Positions 59,465-64,000 of a stretch of 64,000 bases of DNA are shown piece after piece. The notes beneath the pieces were generated by a model that ran no database searches, had not been told where the DNA came from, and worked only from the letters and a program-made list of their open reading frames with translations. This DNA is from Ectothiorhodospiraceae bacterium. GTDB taxonomy: Bacteria; Pseudomonadota; Gammaproteobacteria; HK1. How positions within the stretch are numbered: the stretch's first letter is position 1; the number at the start of each line of letters is the position of its first letter. The translations under genes were made by a program, and so were the position numbers. The stretch is from the NCBI GenBank assembly GCA_024234875.1, contig JACKNM010000012.1, positions 124,001 through 188,000 of the forward strand. Reading direction: 5' to 3'.

Positions 59465-59722
59465 GACTGACTCCTTCATCCGCGGTCGAGCCGGCTCGGT
59501 CAGCCGGGGCGGGCTCGCCTCCGAGGGCCGGTGGCCACCCCCGTGCCGCGCCGGGCGTCACTATAGACCCGCCGGGCGCGTGCATAGAAGCAGTCCGGGG
59601 GCGGGTGGCTCGACAGCGCCGGCGCGGGCGATGCCAAGCCCGGCCCGGTCGTGGTAGAAGCCTCCCGGGAGCCCCGTGACGGCGGGGCGGTCGTCGTGCC
59701 ACCACCGCGGAGCCCGGACGCC

Positions 59723-60730
59723 ATGCTGACCGACCATCTGCCTCGCCAGCGCTTCTGCTACCTGCCGACCCCGCTCGAGCCCCTGCCACGCCTCAGTGCG
59801 GCGATCGGTGCGGACATCTGGATCAAGCGCGACGACCGCAGCGGTCTGTCATTCGGGGGTAACAAGGGGCGCATCTTCGAGTTCGTGTTCGGCGACGTGG
59901 TGCAGAAGGGGTGCGACCTCGTGATCACTGCGAGCGGGGTGCAGTCGAATCACCTGCGCGAGGCGACCGCGGCGGCCATCCGCTGCGGCGTGAAGAGCTG
60001 GATCGTGCTGCTCGGCTGCACCGGGACCGAGGCGGTGCAGGGCAATCTGTTGCTCTTCGACTTGCTCGGAGCCGAGGTTCACCGCCTGGAGGAGAAGAAC
60101 TACTTCTCCCCAGCGCTCGAGGACAAGTTCACCGAGTTGATGGCGCGCGCCAGGGCGGAGGGCTACAAGCCGTACCTCCAGCACCGCAGCAATCAGACCG
60201 GCACCATGGGCAGCGTGGCTCACGTCGCCGCTGCCGAGGAGCTGGAGCAGCAGTTCGCCGCGCAGGGGCTGAAGCCGAGGTGGATCGTCGTTCCGAGTGG
60301 ATCCGGGAGCACCATCGCCGGCTACATCCTGGGGCACAAGCACCTGGCCAGCAGCGCCCGCGTTCTCGGCATCGGGCTCTCGGAGCCGAACGCGGTGAGC
60401 ATTCCTTCGATACAGCGCTACTGCGAGCTGGCGGCGGAGATGATCGGCATCGACACCAGCGTCGAGTCTGCGGACTACACGGTTCGCGACGAGTACATCG
60501 GTCCCGGGCACGGCGTGGTGACACCGGAGGTGAAGGCCGCGATCGAGCTGGTGGCGCGCACCGAGGGCATCTTCCTGGACCCCACGTACACCGGCAAGGC
60601 GATGGCCGGACTGATCCGGGAGGTCGAGCAAGGCCGCATCCGCAAGGGCGAGCCGGTGGTGTTCGTGCACACGGGCGGGCTGCCCGCGCTGTTCGTGCAA
60701 GCGCAGGCGCTGTCTCGAACCAGTCGATAG
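59723..60730 (+). CDS. PLP-dependent D-cysteine desulfhydrase / ACC deaminase family protein
   Basis: Fold-type II PLP enzyme of 335 aa. The Schiff-base Lys is in FGGNKGRIFEF, and SGVQSNHLREATAAA provides the substrate-binding Ser/Asn-His pattern of ACC deaminase/D-cysteine desulfhydrase. The phosphate-binding Gly-rich loop is VPSGSGSTIAGY. ATG at 59723 is preferred to a GTG-type start 72 bp upstream. Substrate between D-cysteine, D-amino acids and L-cuneate-like sulfonates cannot be decided. Confidence 0.87.
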   Translation: MLTDHLPRQRFCYLPTPLEPLPRLSAAIGADIWIKRDDRSGLSFGGNKGRIFEFVFGDVVQKGCDLVITASGVQSNHLREATAAAIRCGVKSWIVLLGCTGTEAVQGNLLLFDLLGAEVHRLEEKNYFSPALEDKFTELMARARAEGYKPYLQHRSNQTGTMGSVAHVAAAEELEQQFAAQGLKPRWIVVPSGSGSTIAGYILGHKHLASSARVLGIGLSEPNAVSIPSIQRYCELAAEMIGIDTSVESADYTVRDEYIGPGHGVVTPEVKAAIELVARTEGIFLDPTYTGKAMAGLIREVEQGRIRKGEPVVFVHTGGLPALFVQAQALSRTSR

Positions 60731-60766
60731 CGTCGAGCTGTTCCGAGCGCTGCCCCCGTGCCCAGC

Positions 60767-62392
60767 TCAGCGGTTGCTGCGCAACAGGCTCTGCCCGCAG
60801 ATGTATCCCCAGGTGAGGCACGGCCCCAGCGTCGTGCCCGCGCCCACCGCGCGCGTGCCGATTGGGTTGGCCATCGCCACACCGGCGCAATAGAGGCCGC
60901 CGATCACACTTCCGTCGGGGCGCAGAACCTGCCCGTCGGCGTTGGTGCGCGGGCCTCCCTTGGTAACCAGGATAGAGCGGTTGACAGGCACCGCGACGAA
61001 CGGCGCACGCGTGATGGCTCCCAGAGCGGGGCCCGGATTGCCCTCCGTTGCTGGTGACTTGAACCGCTCCCAGGTGCTCTCGCCGCGGTGGAAGTCCTCG
61101 TCGCGGCCCGCCGCCGCGAACCGGTTGAAGCGCTCGACGGTCTCCACGAGAGCCGCCGCCGGCACGCCGATGAGCGCGGCCAGCGACGCCACGCTCGGAG
61201 CGCGCCGCATCCAGCCAGGTAGCTTGCGAGCGTACCAGCGGAACATTCCCGAACGGGCCAGGAACTGCGCATCCGCAATCATCCAGCACGGCAGGTGCAC
61301 GGGATCTCCCGTCCCTTCCTCGCGCGCATCGAGGAACTCGCCGAAGTTGTAGTCGATCTCGCTCGCGAAGCGCTGGCCGTGGCGGTTGACGACGATGGCA
61401 TGGGGAGCCGCGTGAAAGAGCGTCGGCATTCCGTGGATGCGCCCCTCGTAGCGGGTGGGCAGTGTGGCGTAGACGTTCGCCTGATCCATGTGTGCCAGCG
61501 CGGCGCCTGCTCGCGCGGCCATGCGCTGCCCGTCCCCGGTGTTGGTGCGTGGGCTGCCAATCCGATCGAGAGGCCCCGGGAAGTGCTGCTCGCGCAGCGC
61601 GTCGTCCCACTCGAATCCACCGGTCGCGATCACGACCCCGCGCCGAGCCTGGATCTGCTCGCGACCGCCCGGGCGCTCGACCGTCACGCCCACCACCGCG
61701 CCTGTCTCGTCGGTCACCAGCTCGACCACGCGGGTGCCGAGCTCGATGTTGCACCCGTGGTCGAGGCAGCCGCGCACCAGACCCGCAATGAGGGCGTGCC
61801 CCTGGCCGCGTGCGCCCGTCAGCAGGCGGTGAACGAGCTTCGGCAGCAGCGCCAGGACCGCTCGAACGGGATGCTGGTACGGGCCGTGCTCGAGGATCTC
61901 GCGATACGTGAAGAGGTTGGGGAGGGTCGAGGGGCGTAGCCGAGAGCGGAATGCGCCGGCCACGCTTCGACGCAAGGGTCGGGGTGAGACCGTGCGTCCG
62001 TTCAGCTTGCCACCGCGGTGCTCCGCCATCGGATCGGGCTCGCCGCTGATCTCGAGCTCGAGCGGCGTGTGGGCATCGACCAACTCCAGCATCCGGGGCG
62101 CCGCGTGCACGAAGCGCTCCCAGAGCGGCGCCTCGGTCTCGGCCCAGCCTTCCGGCGCGGTGGCGTGCAGGTAGTCGAGGGCTTCCTCGGGGCTGTCGGA
62201 GAGGCCGTGGGCGCGGGCGACGTGATTGCACGGGACCCAGACCGCGCCTCCCGACATCGCGCTGGTGCCGCCGAGCGACTCGCTCTTCTCCAGCACCAGC
62301 ACCTCGGCTCCTCCCACCGCCGCCGTCAAGGCGGCACCCAAGGCAGCGGCGCCGGAGCCCACGACCACGATCTCGACCGTCGATGCTTTCAT
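60767..62392 (-). CDS. FAD-dependent dehydrogenase, 3-ketosteroid dehydrogenase/FRD-like
   Basis: Flavoprotein of 541 aa of the fumarate reductase/3-ketosteroid-delta1-dehydrogenase family. It has VEIVVVGSGAAALGAALTAA for ADP binding, EKSESLGGTSAMSGGAVWVP (the KstD-type motif), IATGGFEWDDALREQHFPGP, and the C-terminal GGLYCAGVAMANPIGTRAVGAGTTLGPCLTWG. This pattern is typical of KstD-like and flavin desaturases. No other steroid genes are in view, so a broader dehydrogenase of a cyclic ketone is equally possible. Confidence 0.87.
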   Translation of the reverse strand: MKASTVEIVVVGSGAAALGAALTAAVGGAEVLVLEKSESLGGTSAMSGGAVWVPCNHVARAHGLSDSPEEALDYLHATAPEGWAETEAPLWERFVHAAPRMLELVDAHTPLELEISGEPDPMAEHRGGKLNGRTVSPRPLRRSVAGAFRSRLRPSTLPNLFTYREILEHGPYQHPVRAVLALLPKLVHRLLTGARGQGHALIAGLVRGCLDHGCNIELGTRVVELVTDETGAVVGVTVERPGGREQIQARRGVVIATGGFEWDDALREQHFPGPLDRIGSPRTNTGDGQRMAARAGAALAHMDQANVYATLPTRYEGRIHGMPTLFHAAPHAIVVNRHGQRFASEIDYNFGEFLDAREEGTGDPVHLPCWMIADAQFLARSGMFRWYARKLPGWMRRAPSVASLAALIGVPAAALVETVERFNRFAAAGRDEDFHRGESTWERFKSPATEGNPGPALGAITRAPFVAVPVNRSILVTKGGPRTNADGQVLRPDGSVIGGLYCAGVAMANPIGTRAVGAGTTLGPCLTWGYICGQSLLRSNR

Positions 62393-62508
62393 TTCCCGCC
62401 CTTGTTCTCTACCGCGTGCTGGAGAGGGTCGACGAGCGCAGAGGAGCGACGTCTCGGAGTGTACCGGCAGTGGGTGGTAGCGTGGAGGCGGCCTACGCGC
62501 CCGCGCCG

Positions 62509-62750
62509 GTCGTCCGTTACACTGCGCTCGGGCTGAGCCAGACCATCATGCTTGCGCTGTCGATGCTGGTGATCATCGCCCTGGTGGGGACGCGCGATGC
62601 GGGGCGGGGGGCCACATCGCACTCGCCGAGGCCGATGCCGGGTGCCGGCTGGTGGCGGGGCTCGCGGTCGTCTGCACCGCCACCATCGCCGGCCGACCGA
62701 TCGCCCACGCCACCACGCGGATCTCCCAAAGCCTGGGGAGCGGACGATGA
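62509..62750 (+). pseudogene. Remnant of a glycine betaine/proline ABC permease (ProW-like C-terminus), frameshifted
   Basis: Two frames together spell the C-terminal part of a ProW/OpuAB-type permease: VVRYTALGLSQTIMLALSML and ALVGTRDAGRG in one frame up to about 62607, then HIALAEADAGCRLVAGLAVV continuing in the next frame to a TGA at 62748-62750. The switch falls in a G-rich tract (62601-62610), where one missing G would restore the frame. The N-terminal two thirds of the permease are absent, because only about 115 bp separate this from the previous gene. The remnant's stop overlaps the next ATG (ATGA), preserving the old operon junction. Confidence 0.75.
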
Positions 62751-63625
62751 GCACGATCGAGGATCGCATCCGCGCGCTGGCGCTCTGGCGCGGTGCCCTA
62801 CACCTCGAGCCGCTGTCGGGCGGGTTGTCCAACCTGAGCTTCGTCGCCCGCGACGCCGAGAAGAAGTTGGTGGTGCGGGTAGGGCGCGATCTGCCCTTCC
62901 ACCACGTGCAGCGCGAGCGCGAGGTCATGGTCACCCGGGCCGCGCACCAGGCCGGCTTCGCGCCGGAGTTGGTACACGCCGAACCTGGCATCATGGTGTC
63001 GCGCTTCATCGACGGCATCACCTTCGATGCCGCCGGTGTGCGGGCCGCCCTGCCGCGCGTCGCCGACCTGCTGGCGGAGTTCCATCGCCGCATGCCAGCC
63101 CTCGTCCGCGGACCCGCGTTTCTGTTCTGGCCGTTCCACGTGATCCGCGACTACGCGCGGTGCCTGCGCGAGGGTGGGAGTCCCCATCAGCGCCGTCTGG
63201 ACGCCTTTCTCGCGCTGGCAGGCGAGCTGGAAGCGGTACAGACGCCGCTGCCGATCGTCTTCGGCCACCACGACCTGCTGCCGGCGAACTTCATCGACGA
63301 TGGCGATCGGTTGTGGCTGATCGACTTCGAGTACGCCGGCTTCGGTACCGCGATGTTCGATCTCGCCGGCCTGAGCTCGAACGCTGGCTGCTCGCCCGAC
63401 GAGTCGCTGGCCCTGCTCACCACCTATCTCGGCGTGGTGCCCACCCCGGAGCTGCTGCGCGCGCATGCCGCGATGCAGTGCGCCTCGCTGTTGCGCGAGG
63501 CGCTGTGGAGCATGGTCTCGGAGCTGCACATGCGAACGCCTGGGGTCGACTACGCTGCCTATACCCGCGACAACCTGGTGGCGCTCGATGGCGCGGTCTC
63601 GCACTACCGCTGCCGTTTCGGATGA
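62747..63625 (+). CDS. Choline kinase/aminoglycoside phosphotransferase-like protein
   Basis: Kinase-like protein of 292 aa of the APH/choline-ethanolamine kinase fold. The N-lobe has EPLSGGLSNLSFVARD and KLVVRVGRD; the catalytic loop is VFGHHDLLPANF, and the metal-binding Asp is in LWLIDFEYAGFG, as in choline kinases. The ATG overlaps the stop of the permease remnant. Set between a betaine-type permease fragment and a dimethylglycine/sarcosine-type dehydrogenase, it probably acts on choline or a related amino alcohol (inference). Confidence 0.85.
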   Translation: MSTIEDRIRALALWRGALHLEPLSGGLSNLSFVARDAEKKLVVRVGRDLPFHHVQREREVMVTRAAHQAGFAPELVHAEPGIMVSRFIDGITFDAAGVRAALPRVADLLAEFHRRMPALVRGPAFLFWPFHVIRDYARCLREGGSPHQRRLDAFLALAGELEAVQTPLPIVFGHHDLLPANFIDDGDRLWLIDFEYAGFGTAMFDLAGLSSNAGCSPDESLALLTTYLGVVPTPELLRAHAAMQCASLLREALWSMVSELHMRTPGVDYAAYTRDNLVALDGAVSHYRCRFG

Positions 63626-63638
63626 GGAGCCCGCTGTC

Positions 63639-64000
63639 ATGAACGTGCCCGGTCACGCCCAGATCGTCGTCGTCGGCGGCGGCATCATCGGCTGCTCGAC
63701 CGCCTACCACCTGGCCCGCGACCATCACGCCGAGGTCTTGCTGCTCGAGCAGGGCAAGCTCACCGGCGGCTCCACCTGGCATGCGGCGGGCCTGGTCGGC
63801 CAGCTGCGCTCGTCGGCCTCCATCACCCAGGTGCTCAAGTACTCGGTGGAGCTCTACGCGCGGCTCGCCGAGGAGACGGGCCTGCAGACCGGTTGGAAGA
63901 TGACCGGCTGCCTGCGACTCGCCTGCACTCGGGACCGTTTCACCGAGTACCGGCGTCTCGCCACCACCGCCGGAAGCTTCGGTATGGACATGCATCTGCT
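63639..64000 (+). CDS. FAD-dependent oxidoreductase, dimethylglycine/sarcosine dehydrogenase-like (3' partial)
   Basis: The first 120 residues are visible. VVVGGGIIGCSTAYHLA is the ADP-binding motif and GKLTGGSTWHAAGLVGQLR is the hallmark of the dimethylglycine/sarcosine dehydrogenase group, where a His (here in TWHAAG) can bind FAD covalently. GAGGAG precedes the ATG, 13 bp after the phosphotransferase stop. The gene runs off the right edge, so it is unknown whether a GcvT-like folate domain follows. Confidence 0.85.
   Translation, partial: MNVPGHAQIVVVGGGIIGCSTAYHLARDHHAEVLLLEQGKLTGGSTWHAAGLVGQLRSSASITQVLKYSVELYARLAEETGLQTGWKMTGCLRLACTRDRFTEYRRLATTAGSFGMDMHL

Noticed and set aside
60767..62392. 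Part of a steroid degradation cluster
   Set aside because: Only the KstD-like flavoprotein is present; the neighbours are unrelated to steroid catabolism.

Overview
The window is about 64 kb of very GC-rich, gene-dense DNA (roughly 70% G+C by eye) from a Gram-negative bacterium. Export signals, a tripartite tricarboxylate transporter, a PEP-CTERM protein behind a textbook sigma-54 promoter, and frequent ATGA/GTGA stop-start overlaps all fit a high-GC proteobacterium or a close relative. I cannot name a genus. I recognised no rRNA, tRNA, CRISPR array, phage or transposase gene; three REP-like palindromes are the only repeats of note.

Layout. 1-6450: peptide/opine-type ABC transporter operon (binding protein, Fe/2OG dioxygenase, two permeases, two ATPases). 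6539-12406: a GST, then a periplasmic binding protein coupled to a large hybrid histidine kinase. 12446-17145 (minus strand): a GST-like gene with an in-frame TGA at its catalytic Cys position, three unrelated predicted peptidases in a row, inorganic pyrophosphatase, and a small exported protein. 17377-21708: class III aminotransferase, cytoplasmic subtilisin-like protease, MBL-fold hydrolase. 21864-32203: a catabolic block with two DMT exporters, a three-subunit molybdenum hydroxylase, an M24 hydrolase, an SDH-like flavoprotein with a small 2Fe-2S partner, and a carbamoylase-type amidohydrolase. 32254-38311 (minus): complete hypABCDEF operon for NiFe-hydrogenase maturation, without hydrogenase genes nearby. 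38531-44131: PrpD-family protein, membrane metal-dependent hydrolase, tctCBA transporter. 44605-45956: ArsR-type regulator and permease. 46184-48820: three exported proteins. 48881-53808: ACT protein, pirin, D-aminoacylase, PEP-CTERM protein. 54077-59464 (minus): hydroxyacid dehydrogenase, gamma-glutamyltransferase, epimerase, PhyH dioxygenase, an unknown protein. 59723-64000: PLP desulfhydrase/deaminase, FAD dehydrogenase, then a decayed betaine-type permease, a phosphotransferase and the start of a dimethylglycine/sarcosine-type dehydrogenase.

The overall picture is a heterotroph rich in transporters and oxidative enzymes for small nitrogenous organic compounds. The strongest unusual signal is the GST-like gene at 12446-13123. 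A strong ribosome binding site and ATG lie upstream of a TGA that sits exactly where the catalytic cysteine belongs, and a stem-loop at bacterial-SECIS distance follows, so it is probably a selenoprotein. Other notable signals are a sigma-54 promoter with a candidate enhancer site for the PEP-CTERM gene, a perfect 20-bp operator next to a leaderless arsR promoter, a protease/MBL gene pair of unknown role, and hairpins placed just after both substrate-binding-protein genes.
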